A DNA stretch of 64,000 nucleotides from assembly GCF_913776855.1 (NCBI RefSeq), contig NZ_CAJYQD010000022.1:1-64000 (forward strand), read 5' to 3'. Numbering within the stretch: position 1 is the stretch's first letter; each line of letters starts with the position of its first letter. Below, piece after piece: positions 18,278-27,596 of this stretch. The notes beneath the pieces were generated by a model. The model ran no database searches and had not been told where the DNA came from. It worked only from the letters and a program-made list of their open reading frames with translations. The position numbers and the translations under genes were made by a program. This stretch comes from an uncultured Sphingomonas sp. Its GTDB lineage: Bacteria > Pseudomonadota > Alphaproteobacteria > Sphingomonadales > Sphingomonadaceae.

Positions 18278-18306
18278 TTGGCTTTGGGTTAATTTTGCGT
18301 TAATAG
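18278..18306 (+). promoter_or_regulatory. Candidate promoter of the micropeptide gene
   Basis: TTGGCT at 18278-18283 and TAATAG at 18301-18306, with 17-nt spacing in an AT-rich patch. The -10 box matches poorly. It would give a leader of about 28 nt before the ATG at 18341. Confidence 0.3.
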
Positions 18307-18340
18307 TTGGAAGCGCTTCGGCGTAACTGGGAGAAAGAAA

Positions 18341-18400
18341 ATGCAGGCGTTTTTCGCTCTGTTCCGTGACAGCTACGGCGACGATCTGCGTCCGATCTGA
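18341..18400 (+). CDS. Candidate 19-residue micropeptide upstream of cysD
   Basis: ATG at 18341 follows GGGAG at 18329-18333 with 7-nt spacing, one of the best ribosome-binding sites in the window, and the frame ends at TGA 18400. The peptide is MQAFFALFRDSYGDDLRPI: an aromatic, hydrophobic N-terminal half and a charged C-terminal half. A GC-rich hairpin follows at 18409-18448. It has no cysteine or methionine run, so a classic sulfur-amino-acid attenuator is not supported. It could be a regulatory leader peptide or a small membrane-active protein. I do not recognise a family. Confidence 0.5.
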   Translation: MQAFFALFRDSYGDDLRPI

Positions 18401-18408
18401 ACGGAACT

Positions 18409-18448
18409 GCGCCTGGGTCGGTCCGGTCCGCCGGGCAGGTCCAGGCGC
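18409..18448 (+). terminator. Hairpin after the micropeptide ORF
   Basis: GCGCCTGG (18409-18416) pairs perfectly with CCAGGCGC (18441-18448) across a 24-nt GC-rich loop; TTCTGCT follows. Weak as an intrinsic terminator because the U-tract is short; could act as an attenuator before cysD. Confidence 0.4.
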
Positions 18449-18582
18449 TTCTGCTACCCTCGACTGCCATCGACCTGCCGGTCAGCCCATCACGCCCCGG
18501 CCCCGCACGATAGCTGAACTGCCGCGCGCTGCAGGAATCGTTGTTTTGGTGGCTGCACCCGGATCGCTACCTGCGATCCATA

Positions 18583-19500
18583 ATGACTGACACCAGCACC
18601 GATCGCCTGACCCATCTCCAGCGGCTGGAGGCGGAGAGCATCCACATCCTGCGCGAAGTCGTGGCCGAGGCCGAACGCCCGGTCATGCTCTATTTGGTCG
18701 GCAAGGATTCGGCGGTGATGCTGCACCTCGCCAAGAAGGCCTTCTATCCCGCGCCGCCGCCCTTTCCGCTGCTGCATGTCGATACGACGTGGAAATTCCG
18801 CGCGATGTACGCGCTGCGCGACAAGGCTGCCCGCGATGCCGGCATGGAATTGCTGGTCCACCAGAACCCGGAGGCCAAGGCACGCGGGATCAACCCGTTC
18901 GACCATGGCAGCCTGCACACCGACCTGTGGAAGACCGAGGGGCTGAAGCAGGCGCTCGACCATTATGGGTTCGACGCGGCGTTCGGCGGCGCGCGGCGCG
19001 ACGAGGAGAAGAGCCGGGCGAAGGAACGCGTCTTCTCGTTCCGCTCGGCCAACCATCGCTGGGACCCGAAGGCGCAGCGGCCCGAACTCTGGCACCTGTA
19101 CAACGCACGCAAGGCGAAGGGCGAATCGATCCGCGTCTTTCCGCTGTCGAACTGGACCGAGCTGGACATCTGGCAATATATCCTGGCCGAGCAGATTGAG
19201 ATCGTGCCGCTGTATTTTGCCGCCCCCCGCCCAACCGTGGAGCGCGACGGCATGTTGCTGATGGTCGATGACGACCGGTTCCCGCTCAACCCCGGCGAAG
19301 TCCCGGTCGACCGCTCGATCCGCTTCCGCACGCTCGGCTGCTATCCGCTGACCGGCGCGGTGGAGAGCGAGGCGGCGACGTTGAGCGAGGTCATTCAGGA
19401 AATGCTGCTGACCACCACGTCCGAGCGGCAGGGCCGCGCGATCGATCGCGATGCCGGATCGGCCAGCATGGAAAAGAAGAAGCAGGAGGGTTATTTCTGA
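18583..19500 (+). CDS. cysD: Sulfate adenylyltransferase subunit 2
   Basis: CysD is the ATP-pyrophosphatase-type catalytic subunit that makes adenosine 5'-phosphosulfate with the CysN GTPase. The protein (305 aa) has [15 protein letters not shown] (the modified SGGKDS loop), [15 protein letters not shown] and a C-terminal [10 protein letters not shown] typical of the family. The ATG at 18583 gives the canonical [19 protein letters not shown] start; a TTG at 18541 in frame would add 14 atypical residues. The stop overlaps the cysNC start. Confidence 0.96.
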   Translation: MTDTSTDRLTHLQRLEAESIHILREVVAEAERPVMLYLVGKDSAVMLHLAKKAFYPAPPPFPLLHVDTTWKFRAMYALRDKAARDAGMELLVHQNPEAKARGINPFDHGSLHTDLWKTEGLKQALDHYGFDAAFGGARRDEEKSRAKERVFSFRSANHRWDPKAQRPELWHLYNARKAKGESIRVFPLSNWTELDIWQYILAEQIEIVPLYFAAPRPTVERDGMLLMVDDDRFPLNPGEVPVDRSIRFRTLGCYPLTGAVESEAATLSEVIQEMLLTTTSERQGRAIDRDAGSASMEKKKQEGYF

Positions 19501-21425
19501 TGGCGACCGCCCCCGCCTATACCCCCGATGCGCTGATCGCCGACGACATCGACGCCTATCTGGCGCAGCATCAGAACAAGTCGCTGCTGCGGTTCATCAC
19601 CTGCGGGTCGGTGGACGACGGCAAGTCGACGCTGATCGGGCGGCTGCTATATGATTCGAAGATGATCTTCGAGGATCAGCTGGCGGCGCTGGAGAGCGAT
19701 TCGAAGCGGGTCGGAACGCAAGGAGGCGAGATCGACTTCGCGCTGCTGGTCGACGGCCTTGCCGCCGAGCGCGAGCAGGGCATCACGATCGATGTCGCCT
19801 ATCGCTTCTTCGCGACCGAAAAGCGCAAGTTCATCGTGGCGGACACCCCCGGTCACGAACAATATACCCGCAACATGGTGACCGGGGCGTCGACCGCCGA
19901 CCTGGCCGTGATCCTGATCGATGCACGCAAGGGCGTGCTGACCCAGACGCGGCGGCACAGCTATCTCGCGCACCTGATCGGTATCCGCCACATCGTGCTG
20001 GCGGTGAACAAGATGGATCTGGTCGGTTACGACCAGGCGACTTTCGACCGCATCGTTGCCGACTATGCCGCGTTCGCCGAATCGATCGGCATCGCCGGCT
20101 TCACCGCGATCCCGCTGTCGGGGTTCAAGGGCGACAATATCGCCGCCGCCCCGTCGGCCAACACGCCATGGTATCCCGGCCCGGCGTTGATCGAGCATCT
20201 TGAAGCAGTCGAACTCGACAGCGAAGCAGCCGCGGCGCGCGCATTTCGCCTGCCGGTGCAGTGGGTCAACCGCCCGACGCTCGACTTTCGCGGGTTCGCC
20301 GGGCTGATCGCCGGCGGCACGGTCCGACCGGGCGATGCGGTGCGGGTTCTGCCGTCGGGCAAGACCAGTACGGTCGCGCGCATCGTCACGATGGACGGCG
20401 ACCTGCCCCTGGCGGTGGCGGGCCAGTCGGTGACGATTACCCTTACCGACGAGATCGATTGTTCGCGCGGCGACGTGATCGCCGCCGCCGATGCGCCGCC
20501 GCAGGTCGCCGACCAGTTCCGCACGACGATCGTGTGGATGGATGGCGAACCGCTGCTGCCCGGTCGCGCCTATTGGCTGAAGACCGGGTCGGGCACCGTA
20601 TCGGCAACGGTGCAGCCCCCGCGCCACGCGATCGACGTCAACACGCTGGCCGAACTGTCGGTCAAGACGCTGCAGCTGAACGACATCGGCGTGGCCGACG
20701 TGTTCACCGATCGCGGCATCGCGTTCGAACCCTATGCCGACAATCGCGATCTCGGCGGGTTCATCCTGATCGACAAGATCAGCAACGCCACCGTCGCCGC
20801 CGGCATGATCGATTATTGCCTGCGCCGCAGCCAGAACGTGCATTGGCAGTCGATCGACATCACGCGGGAGGCGCACGCCGCCCAGAAGAACCAGGCGCCG
20901 CGCGTGCTGTGGTTCACCGGGCTGTCGGGTTCGGGAAAATCGACTATCGCCAATCTGGTCGAAAAGAAGCTGCACGCGCTCGGCAAGCACAGCTTCCTGC
21001 TCGACGGCGACAATATCCGCCACGGCCTCAACCGCGACCTGGGCTTCACCGATGCCGACCGGGTGGAGAATGTCCGCCGCGTCGGTGAGGTCGCCCGGCT
21101 GATGGCCGATGCCGGGTTGATCGTGCTGACCGCGTTCATTTCCCCGTTCCGCGCCGAACGCGATCTCGCGCGCTCGATGCTGCGCGATGGCGAGTTCGTC
21201 GAGGTGTTCGTCGACACGCCGCTGGCCGTGGCGGAGGCGCGCGACGTGAAGGGGCTGTATGCCAAGGCGCGGGCCGGTACGCTCGCCAACTTCACCGGCA
21301 TCGACAGCCCGTACGAACCGCCGGTTCGCCCCGACATCCATGTCGACACCACGCGCGAAACGCCGGAGGCGGCCGCCGAACGCATCGTCGAACATGTGCT
21401 GGGCATCTGGGCACCGACGCTGTGA
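19500..21425 (+). CDS. cysNC: Fused sulfate adenylyltransferase subunit 1/APS kinase
   Basis: This 641-residue fusion carries an EF-Tu-like GTPase (about 1-440; [27 protein letters not shown]) that drives APS synthesis, and an APS kinase (about 450-641; P-loop GLSGSGKST near 475, [20 protein letters not shown]) that phosphorylates APS to PAPS. The fusion is common in alphaproteobacteria. The start overlaps the cysD stop by one base; the end overlaps a GTG start of cysQ. PAPS is used for cysteine synthesis and sulfation. Confidence 0.97.
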   Translation: MATAPAYTPDALIADDIDAYLAQHQNKSLLRFITCGSVDDGKSTLIGRLLYDSKMIFEDQLAALESDSKRVGTQGGEIDFALLVDGLAAEREQGITIDVAYRFFATEKRKFIVADTPGHEQYTRNMVTGASTADLAVILIDARKGVLTQTRRHSYLAHLIGIRHIVLAVNKMDLVGYDQATFDRIVADYAAFAESIGIAGFTAIPLSGFKGDNIAAAPSANTPWYPGPALIEHLEAVELDSEAAAARAFRLPVQWVNRPTLDFRGFAGLIAGGTVRPGDAVRVLPSGKTSTVARIVTMDGDLPLAVAGQSVTITLTDEIDCSRGDVIAAADAPPQVADQFRTTIVWMDGEPLLPGRAYWLKTGSGTVSATVQPPRHAIDVNTLAELSVKTLQLNDIGVADVFTDRGIAFEPYADNRDLGGFILIDKISNATVAAGMIDYCLRRSQNVHWQSIDITREAHAAQKNQAPRVLWFTGLSGSGKSTIANLVEKKLHALGKHSFLLDGDNIRHGLNRDLGFTDADRVENVRRVGEVARLMADAGLIVLTAFISPFRAERDLARSMLRDGEFVEVFVDTPLAVAEARDVKGLYAKARAGTLANFTGIDSPYEPPVRPDIHVDTTRETPEAAAERIVEHVLGIWAPTL

Positions 21426-22147
21426 CCGACGACGCGCTGCTGGCGACCGCCATCGCCGCCGAGGCGGGCAAGTTGTTGCTCGCGATTCGCGCCGAGGGGC
21501 GGGAAACCGGCAAGGCACTGGGCGACCGTGCCGATGCGGAGGCCAATGCGCTGATCCTCGACCGGCTGCGCGCGGCCCGGCCCGATGCGTTCGTGCTGTC
21601 GGAGGAGTCGGCCGACGACAAGCTGCGCTGTGCCGCGTCGCAGACATGGATCATCGATCCGCTGGACGGCACCCGCGAATATGCCGAAGGGCGCGACGAC
21701 TGGGCAGTGCATGTCGCGCTGGCGGTCGGCGGGCGCGCCGCGGCGGGCGCGGTCGCGCTGCCCGCGCTGGGCATTACCCTGTCGAGCAGCCCCGCCCCGA
21801 TCGTGCCCCTCGCCCCCACCCGGCCGCGCATGGTCGTCAGCCGCACCCGCCCCGCGCCGCAGGCGCTGGCGGTCGCGGAGGCGATCGGTGCCGAGCTGAT
21901 CCCGATGGGGTCGGCCGGGGCGAAGGCGATGGCGGTGGTGCGTGGCGAGGCCGACATCTACCTCCACGCCGGCGGGCAATATGAATGGGATAGCTGCGCA
22001 CCGGTCGCGGTGGCGCTGGCCGCCGGGCTGCACGCGTCTCGGATCGACGGGACGCCGCTCTACTATAACTGTCAGGATACGTGGCTGCCCGACCTGCTGA
22101 TCTGTCGTCCTGCCGATGCCGCGCGGGTCCTGCCGCTGATCGTCTGA
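21422..22147 (+). CDS. cysQ: 3'(2'),5'-bisphosphate nucleotidase CysQ
   Basis: CysQ hydrolyses PAP (and PAPS) and so clears the product of sulfate reduction or sulfation. The protein (241 aa) of the inositol-monophosphatase fold shows the metal-binding [22 protein letters not shown] and the C-terminal [16 protein letters not shown] motifs. It begins with GTG at 21422 overlapping the cysNC stop. Slightly short compared with E. coli CysQ (246). Confidence 0.94.
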   Translation: MTDDALLATAIAAEAGKLLLAIRAEGRETGKALGDRADAEANALILDRLRAARPDAFVLSEESADDKLRCAASQTWIIDPLDGTREYAEGRDDWAVHVALAVGGRAAAGAVALPALGITLSSSPAPIVPLAPTRPRMVVSRTRPAPQALAVAEAIGAELIPMGSAGAKAMAVVRGEADIYLHAGGQYEWDSCAPVAVALAAGLHASRIDGTPLYYNCQDTWLPDLLICRPADAARVLPLIV

Positions 22148-22150
22148 GTC

Positions 22151-23299
22151 CTACCCCGCCGGCAGCGTCAGGATCGCGCGGGCGCCGAGGCCCGGTCCGT
22201 CACTGTCGAGCCGCAGCCTGCCGCCCATCGCCGCCATCCAGTTCGCACACCAGTGCAGGCCCAGCCCTCCGGCCTTCGCCTTGCGGGTGGAATAGCCGTG
22301 CTGGAACAGCATCGGCGCGTCGGCGGGATCGAACCCGTCGCCATCATCGGCGATCACCACCGTCACTTCCGGCCCGTCGGTCACGGTGACGATGACCTGC
22401 CCGTCGCCGTCGCCCCGTGCCGCGATCGCCTCCACCGCGTTGCGGAACAAGTTGCCGATGACCTGGCTGAGGATCACCCGGTCGGCCCGCACCCAGCAGG
22501 ATGTGGCAGGAAAGGACACCGCGATCGAGCGCCCGTCACCATAGCGGGCAATGGCGCCGTTGCGCGCGATCAGGTCGGTCACGTCGCAACGGTCCAGCAC
22601 CGGCCCCTCGTCCGCCACGTCCTGCGGCCCGCCGATGATGTCGAGGATGTTGGCCAGCGCCGCCCGGCCGGTTTCGAACTGGGCCAGCCGCTCCATCCGC
22701 GCCCGCGCCACGGCATCGATCGCGGTCATCAGAAAGGCGGCCAGCTTTTCGCGCCGGGCGGGTGGCAAATCGTGCCGTGCCAGTTCGGCGACGACGCGTT
22801 CGATCATGTCCCGTTCGGCGACGGGCGGCTGGGCAAGGCCATGCGACAGGATCGTGCTGATCGGCGACAAGGCGTTGCGGGCGTTGTGGACCAGCGCCGC
22901 CCGGCTTTCGGTACGCCCCAACCGGAACGAGCGCAGTTCGCGTTGCCCTGCCTGCTCCTGCACCTGCTGTCGCATCAGCGCCAGCCGCAGCAGCAATGCG
23001 CGGATTTCGGCCGGAGCGTCGGGCATGGGATGCGAAGCGGGTTCGCCGGGCGCGGCCATTGCCGTCATCGCCTGCGCGACCACCCGGAGCGGGTTGGTCA
23101 CGTACCGCGCGATGGTGATCCGCAAGGTCGCCAACAAGATCAGCAGCAAGACGCCGCCCGCCACCGCACTCCAAAGCGCGGCGTTCCGCCCCGCCACGAT
23201 CGCCAGCACGGTGGTAGTCAGCGCGATACCCACCCCACCTGCCAGCGCCAGCCACCCAAGCAGCAGGCGACCCAGCGGGCGGGGACCGGGCGCAGTCAT
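22151..23299 (-). CDS. Membrane sensor histidine kinase
   Basis: The 382-residue kinase has two close N-terminal transmembrane helices (about 13-33 and 41-58) with almost no periplasmic loop, a short HAMP-like region, an unusual H-box LVHNARNALSPI in place of the SHExRTP motif, and an HATPase domain with NLFRNAVEAI, DDGDGFD and GGLGLHWC. It resembles the NtrB/DctB-like HPK4 group. Its ATG overlaps the stop of the upstream REC-GGDEF-EAL gene, so the two form a two-component pair. The absence of a sensor domain suggests intramembrane or cytoplasmic sensing. Confidence 0.9.
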   Translation of the reverse strand: MTAPGPRPLGRLLLGWLALAGGVGIALTTTVLAIVAGRNAALWSAVAGGVLLLILLATLRITIARYVTNPLRVVAQAMTAMAAPGEPASHPMPDAPAEIRALLLRLALMRQQVQEQAGQRELRSFRLGRTESRAALVHNARNALSPISTILSHGLAQPPVAERDMIERVVAELARHDLPPARREKLAAFLMTAIDAVARARMERLAQFETGRAALANILDIIGGPQDVADEGPVLDRCDVTDLIARNGAIARYGDGRSIAVSFPATSCWVRADRVILSQVIGNLFRNAVEAIAARGDGDGQVIVTVTDGPEVTVVIADDGDGFDPADAPMLFQHGYSTRKAKAGGLGLHWCANWMAAMGGRLRLDSDGPGLGARAILTLPAG

Positions 23300-25167
23300 T
23301 CGGTCGCCGTCCGCTCCCGACCCACGCCGTGTCGCGCCATTCGCGTTGCCGCCGCGCCATCGACCGGCCGCGCGAAATAATAGCCCTGCAGGTGCGAACA
23401 GCCGGCAAGGCGCAGCGCCTGCAACTGCTGTTCGGTTTCCACCCCTTCGGCGACGACCTCCAGCCGCAGCGCGCGGGCGAGGTGGATGATCGAATGGACG
23501 ATCGCCGCGCTCTCGCGCTCGCGCCCCATCCCGTCGATGAAGCTGCGATCGATCTTCAGGCAATCGAGCGCGAACTTGCGGATATTGTAGAGCGACGAAT
23601 AGCCAGTTCCGAAATCGTCGAGCGCGATGCGGAATCCCATCTGGCGCAGCCGGTACAGCGTGTCGGCGGCGCGTTCGGCATCGTCGAAGATCGCGGTTTC
23701 GGTAATCTCGATTTGCAACCGGTCGGGTGCGACGCCGGCACGCTGCACCTTTTCGACCAGATGGCCGACGAAATTCTGTCGCCGGAACTGGCGCGGAGAG
23801 AAATTGACCGAGACATACTGCCCCGGCCATTCGCCCAGCATCGCCAGCGCGGCATCGAGGACCCACTCGCCCAGCTTATGGATCAGGTTCGATTCCTCGG
23901 CGATCGGCATGAAGGTCGTCGGGCCGATCGCGCCGTGATCGGGACTGTTCCAGCGCAGCAGCCCTTCGAACCCGACGACCGCCAGCGTGTCCTGCGCCAC
24001 GATCGGTTGGAACAGCAGCGCCAGTTCGCGATTCGCGATCGCCTGGGTCAGCCCCTGTTCGACACGACGGCGAAATCGGATCGATTCGTCCATGCTGTCG
24101 TCGAACAGCCGCACCACGCCCCTGCCCGATCGCTTCGCTTCGTTGAGCGCCAAGTCGGCGCGGCGCATCACGTCGACCGGGTCACGCCCACCCTCGCCAC
24201 CGACCATCACCACGCCGATCGACGCCGCACCATGGATGGGGTGGCCGAACACCTGCAGGTCGGCCGAGCAGGCACGCACCAGCCGTTCGCAGCGCATCAC
24301 CGCTTCATCGGCATGATCGGCACGCAGCAGCACGCCGAATTCATCCCCGCCCAGCCGCGCGACGAAACCGTCCTCACCCACCTGCTCGATCAGGATCGCA
24401 CAGATCGTGCGGATCAGTTCGTCGCCGACCAGATGACCGAGGGTGTCGTTGATCAGCTTGAACCGGTCGAGATCGATCATCGCCATGGCGAAATTGCCCG
24501 GCCGCCGCGCCTGTTCGGACAGGATGCGCAGGAACGCCAGCCGGTTGGGCGCCCCGGTCAGCGGATCGCGATTGGCCAGGCGGATCGCCTTGCTCTCGTT
24601 CGCGGCCAGTTCGCGCGCCTGTTCCTCCAGTTCCTCGACCTTCGCCGCCAGCGCGGCACGGGCATCGGCAAGCGCCCGGTCCGAACGCCAGCGATGCGAC
24701 AGCGCCGTGGCGGTCTGGACCACTTCGTCGGCGGTAAAGGGCTTGGCGATATAGAACAGCCGGTCGGGCGGCCCGGCGACCTGCGCGATCTGTGCCGGGG
24801 AAAAATCGGAATATCCGGTGACGATGACGATCTGCACCTCCGGGTCGATCGCCCGGATGCGCCGCGCCGTTTCGCGCCCATCGATTCCCGGCGGCATCCG
24901 TACGTCGATGAAGACTACGGCAAAGCGGCAGTCGTCGCGCGTCGCCCGTTCGACCGCCGCAACCGCTTCGTCCCCCTGATGCACATGGTCCAACGACAGC
25001 CGCAGCGGCCGGGCAGGTTCCGGCGCCACATCGTCGAACAGTTGCGCCGCCAGCCCGGCCAGCGCCGCCGCATCGTCCGATGGGGCGAACGACATGCGAT
25101 ATGAATCATGCACGGCGGGATCGTCGTCGACGATCAGGATGCGTACCGCGGGATCATCGGGGTTCAT
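23296..25167 (-). CDS. Response regulator with GGDEF and EAL domains
   Basis: The protein (623 aa) has a receiver domain (about 8-165; VDDDPAVHD, acceptor Asp in FIDVRMPPG, TGYSD, IAKPF), a coiled linker, a GGDEF domain (RLGGDEFGV intact, about 195-365) and an EAL domain (about 375-615; FEGLLRW, ETAIFDD, LDDFGTGYS, LKIDRSF, VAEGVET, LQGYYFARP). Both c-di-GMP synthase and hydrolase sites look intact. The receiver has an unusually long insertion after the first strand-helix unit. It is co-transcribed with the overlapping kinase gene. Confidence 0.94.
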   Translation of the reverse strand: MNPDDPAVRILIVDDDPAVHDSYRMSFAPSDDAAALAGLAAQLFDDVAPEPARPLRLSLDHVHQGDEAVAAVERATRDDCRFAVVFIDVRMPPGIDGRETARRIRAIDPEVQIVIVTGYSDFSPAQIAQVAGPPDRLFYIAKPFTADEVVQTATALSHRWRSDRALADARAALAAKVEELEEQARELAANESKAIRLANRDPLTGAPNRLAFLRILSEQARRPGNFAMAMIDLDRFKLINDTLGHLVGDELIRTICAILIEQVGEDGFVARLGGDEFGVLLRADHADEAVMRCERLVRACSADLQVFGHPIHGAASIGVVMVGGEGGRDPVDVMRRADLALNEAKRSGRGVVRLFDDSMDESIRFRRRVEQGLTQAIANRELALLFQPIVAQDTLAVVGFEGLLRWNSPDHGAIGPTTFMPIAEESNLIHKLGEWVLDAALAMLGEWPGQYVSVNFSPRQFRRQNFVGHLVEKVQRAGVAPDRLQIEITETAIFDDAERAADTLYRLRQMGFRIALDDFGTGYSSLYNIRKFALDCLKIDRSFIDGMGRERESAAIVHSIIHLARALRLEVVAEGVETEQQLQALRLAGCSHLQGYYFARPVDGAAATRMARHGVGRERTATE

Positions 25168-25325
25168 AACCTGTGCAAACTTACCCGGCTGGCGACCAAC
25201 GTCGCTGGAATTGCCGGATCAGCGCGTGACGGGCCGTTTCGATCCCGTTTCGGACGATCCGCGGCCAAGTTTCGGCGGACCGTCGCATCTGGTCAGCGCA
25301 TCGCCATGGTGCCAGAAGGCGGCCC

Positions 25326-26288
25326 ATGGGCGAACATCATCATGGCCACGGCCACAGCCATCGTGGACAAGACGCCGGCCACGGGCACAGCCATGGCCAT
25401 GGCGGTCACGGGCATCACCACATGCCGACCGATTTCGGCCGGGCCTTCGCCATCGGCACGCTGCTGAACATCGCCTTCGTCGTCATCGAGGGCGGCGCCG
25501 GTTTCTGGTTCGATTCGGTCGCGCTGCTGGCCGATGCCGGGCACAATTTGTCCGACGTGCTGGGTCTGCTGATCGCATGGGGCGGGATGGAACTGGCCAA
25601 GCGGCCCGCCACGCGGCGCTTCACCTATGGGCTGGGCGCGTCGACCATCCTCGCCGCGCTGGCCAACGCGCTGGTGCTGCTGCTGGCGGTCGGGGCGATC
25701 CTGCTGGAAACGATCCAGCGGCTGGGCAGCCCACGCCCGATCGACGGCTGGCCGGTGGTGTGGGTCGCGCTGGCCGGGATCGTCGTCAACCTGGCCACCG
25801 CGATGTTGTTCGCAGGTGGGCGCCATGGCGACGTCAATATTCGCGGTGCCTATCTGCACATGGCCTATGATGCGGCGGTGTCGGCGGGGGTGGTCGTCGC
25901 CGGGCTTGTGATCCTGTGGACCGGGGCGACGTGGATCGACCCGCTGGTCAGCCTGATCGTGGTTGCGATCATCCTGATCGGGACCTGGGGGCTGCTCAGC
26001 GAATCGCTGCTGCTGGCGTTACAGGCGGTGCCGCGCGGGATCGATGCGCACGCCGTCGAGGCGCTGCTGGCCGCGCAACCTGGGGTCATCCGGGTCCATG
26101 ACCTGCATATCTGGCCGATGAGCACGACCGAAACCGCGCTGACCGCGCATCTGGTGGTGCCGGGCGGCCATCCGGGCGATGCGTTTCTGGCCACGGTACG
26201 GGATCGGCTGGAGCATGACTTCGCCATTGGCCATGCGACGATCCAGATCGAAACCGGCGACGACTGCGCGATGGCGCACGCGCATTAG
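25326..26288 (+). CDS. Cation diffusion facilitator (zinc/cobalt efflux)
   Basis: This CzcD/ZitB-type transporter (320 aa) exports divalent metals using the proton gradient. The N-terminus is very His-rich (MGEHHHGHGHSHRGQD and further HGHSHGHGG). Six transmembrane helices follow; metal-site motifs are ALLADAGHNLSDV in TM2 and HMAYDAAVS in TM5. The C-terminal cytoplasmic ferredoxin-like domain has VHDLHIWPM. No regulator is adjacent; divergent from the REC-GGDEF-EAL gene across 158 nt. Confidence 0.94.
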   Translation: MGEHHHGHGHSHRGQDAGHGHSHGHGGHGHHHMPTDFGRAFAIGTLLNIAFVVIEGGAGFWFDSVALLADAGHNLSDVLGLLIAWGGMELAKRPATRRFTYGLGASTILAALANALVLLLAVGAILLETIQRLGSPRPIDGWPVVWVALAGIVVNLATAMLFAGGRHGDVNIRGAYLHMAYDAAVSAGVVVAGLVILWTGATWIDPLVSLIVVAIILIGTWGLLSESLLLALQAVPRGIDAHAVEALLAAQPGVIRVHDLHIWPMSTTETALTAHLVVPGGHPGDAFLATVRDRLEHDFAIGHATIQIETGDDCAMAHAH

Positions 26289-26356
26289 GGGTTAAGGCGA
26301 ATCACCCCTTGTCGCCATCTCCGCGCAGGCGGGAATGACGATGAAGGCTGGCCCGC

Positions 26357-27496
26357 TCAGCGCGCCACCGAAACGCGGTACACCATGCGGTGATGATACG
26401 GCTTGCCCGGCTCGACCCGCGCCGATCCGAACGCCGGCTGGTTGGGCGTGTCGGGGAATTTCTGCGGTTCGAGGGCAATGCCGTCGCCCATGCGGTACAC
26501 ATGGCCCTTCTTCCCGACGAGCGTACCGTCGAGGAAATTGCCCGAGTAGAACTGCACCCCCGGCTCGGTGGTCAGCACTTCCAGCACCCGGCCTGACGCA
26601 GGGTCCTCCAGCCGCGCCGCCAGCTTCGGCTCCTTTGTGATCCCGGCGTCGAGGACGAAATTATGGTCATAGCCGCGCCCGGCGACGATCTGCGCATCGC
26701 GGCCATCGCGGACATCCTGTCCGACGATGCGGCCGCGGGTGAAGTCGAACACCGTGCCCTTGACCGCGCGACGCTCGCCGGTCGGGATCAGCGCGTCGTT
26801 GACCGGCGTGTAGCGGATGGCAGGCATCGTCAGCCGATGGTGCATCGTGCCGATCGCGCTCCCCTCCCCACCCATGTCGAACAGCGCGTGGTTGGTCAGG
26901 TTGACGATGGTCGGCGCATCGCTCTTCGCGTCGAAATCGATCGTCAGCGCGCCCCTGTCGTCGAGTGCATAGGTGACGGTGACGTCGAGCGTACCCGGAT
27001 AGCCCTGATCCCCCGCCGGGCTGTTGAGCGTCATCGTGACCGAGGCGGTCGGGCCATCCTTCACCGACACGATCCGCCACACGCGCTTGTCGAAGCCGAC
27101 CGTGCCGCCGTGGAGCGAATTGGCCTTGTCGTTCTGGGTCAGTTGATAGCGTTTGCCGTCGAGGGTAAACGCGCCGCCGGCGATGCGGTTGGCATAGCGG
27201 CCGATCGTCTGGCCCCAGTAATTGGGCGCGGTGATGTAGCTGGCGGCATCGTCATAGCCGAGCGTGACGTCGGCGACCTTGCCGGTGCGGTCGGGTGCGT
27301 TGAACGCCTGCAGCGTGGCGCCCAGCGTCATGATCCGCGCGCTGACGCCGTTGCTGCCGGTCAGGGTCACCGCCTCCACCGCAGTCCCGTCGGGCAGCTT
27401 GCCGAAGCTCGAACGCTTGGCCGTCGCCGCTTCCGCCTGCGCGCCGCCGAATATGATGGCGGCCAGTGCGGCCTGGCAAAGAAACGCTCGCTTCAT
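26357..27496 (-). CDS. galM: Periplasmic aldose 1-epimerase
   Basis: This mutarotase (379 aa) interconverts alpha and beta hexose anomers. It starts with a signal peptide (MKRAFLCQAALAAIIFGGAQAEA), so it acts in the periplasm. The family motifs GRYANRIAGGAF, NSLHGG, TNHALFDMGG (the catalytic His after TN) and the late catalytic Glu in TTEPGVQFYSGN are present. The ATG at 27496 has GGGAGGGG upstream. No sugar operon surrounds it. Confidence 0.95.
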   Translation of the reverse strand: MKRAFLCQAALAAIIFGGAQAEAATAKRSSFGKLPDGTAVEAVTLTGSNGVSARIMTLGATLQAFNAPDRTGKVADVTLGYDDAASYITAPNYWGQTIGRYANRIAGGAFTLDGKRYQLTQNDKANSLHGGTVGFDKRVWRIVSVKDGPTASVTMTLNSPAGDQGYPGTLDVTVTYALDDRGALTIDFDAKSDAPTIVNLTNHALFDMGGEGSAIGTMHHRLTMPAIRYTPVNDALIPTGERRAVKGTVFDFTRGRIVGQDVRDGRDAQIVAGRGYDHNFVLDAGITKEPKLAARLEDPASGRVLEVLTTEPGVQFYSGNFLDGTLVGKKGHVYRMGDGIALEPQKFPDTPNQPAFGSARVEPGKPYHHRMVYRVSVAR

Positions 27497-27596
27497 CGTC
27501 ACCCCTCCCGTGGTGACCGGCGGGCTGTTCACGCCACGTCCGGTCCGTTGGGGGACGATATAGTCCGACAATAAGCGTCAGTTCAAGCGCGGTGCG

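Noticed and set aside
18541..18582. TTG start extending CysD by 14 residues
   Set aside because: An AGGA lies upstream, but the extension is not in the family and the ATG at 18583 gives the canonical N-terminus.
19647..21647. Minus-strand open frame of 666 codons over cysNC
   Set aside because: It is antisense to a gene with clear motifs; its product is Arg/Gly/Asp-rich and low complexity, as expected for the reverse frame of high-GC DNA.
23329..25104. Plus-strand open frame of 591 codons over the REC-GGDEF-EAL gene
   Set aside because: Antisense shadow of a gene with intact domains.
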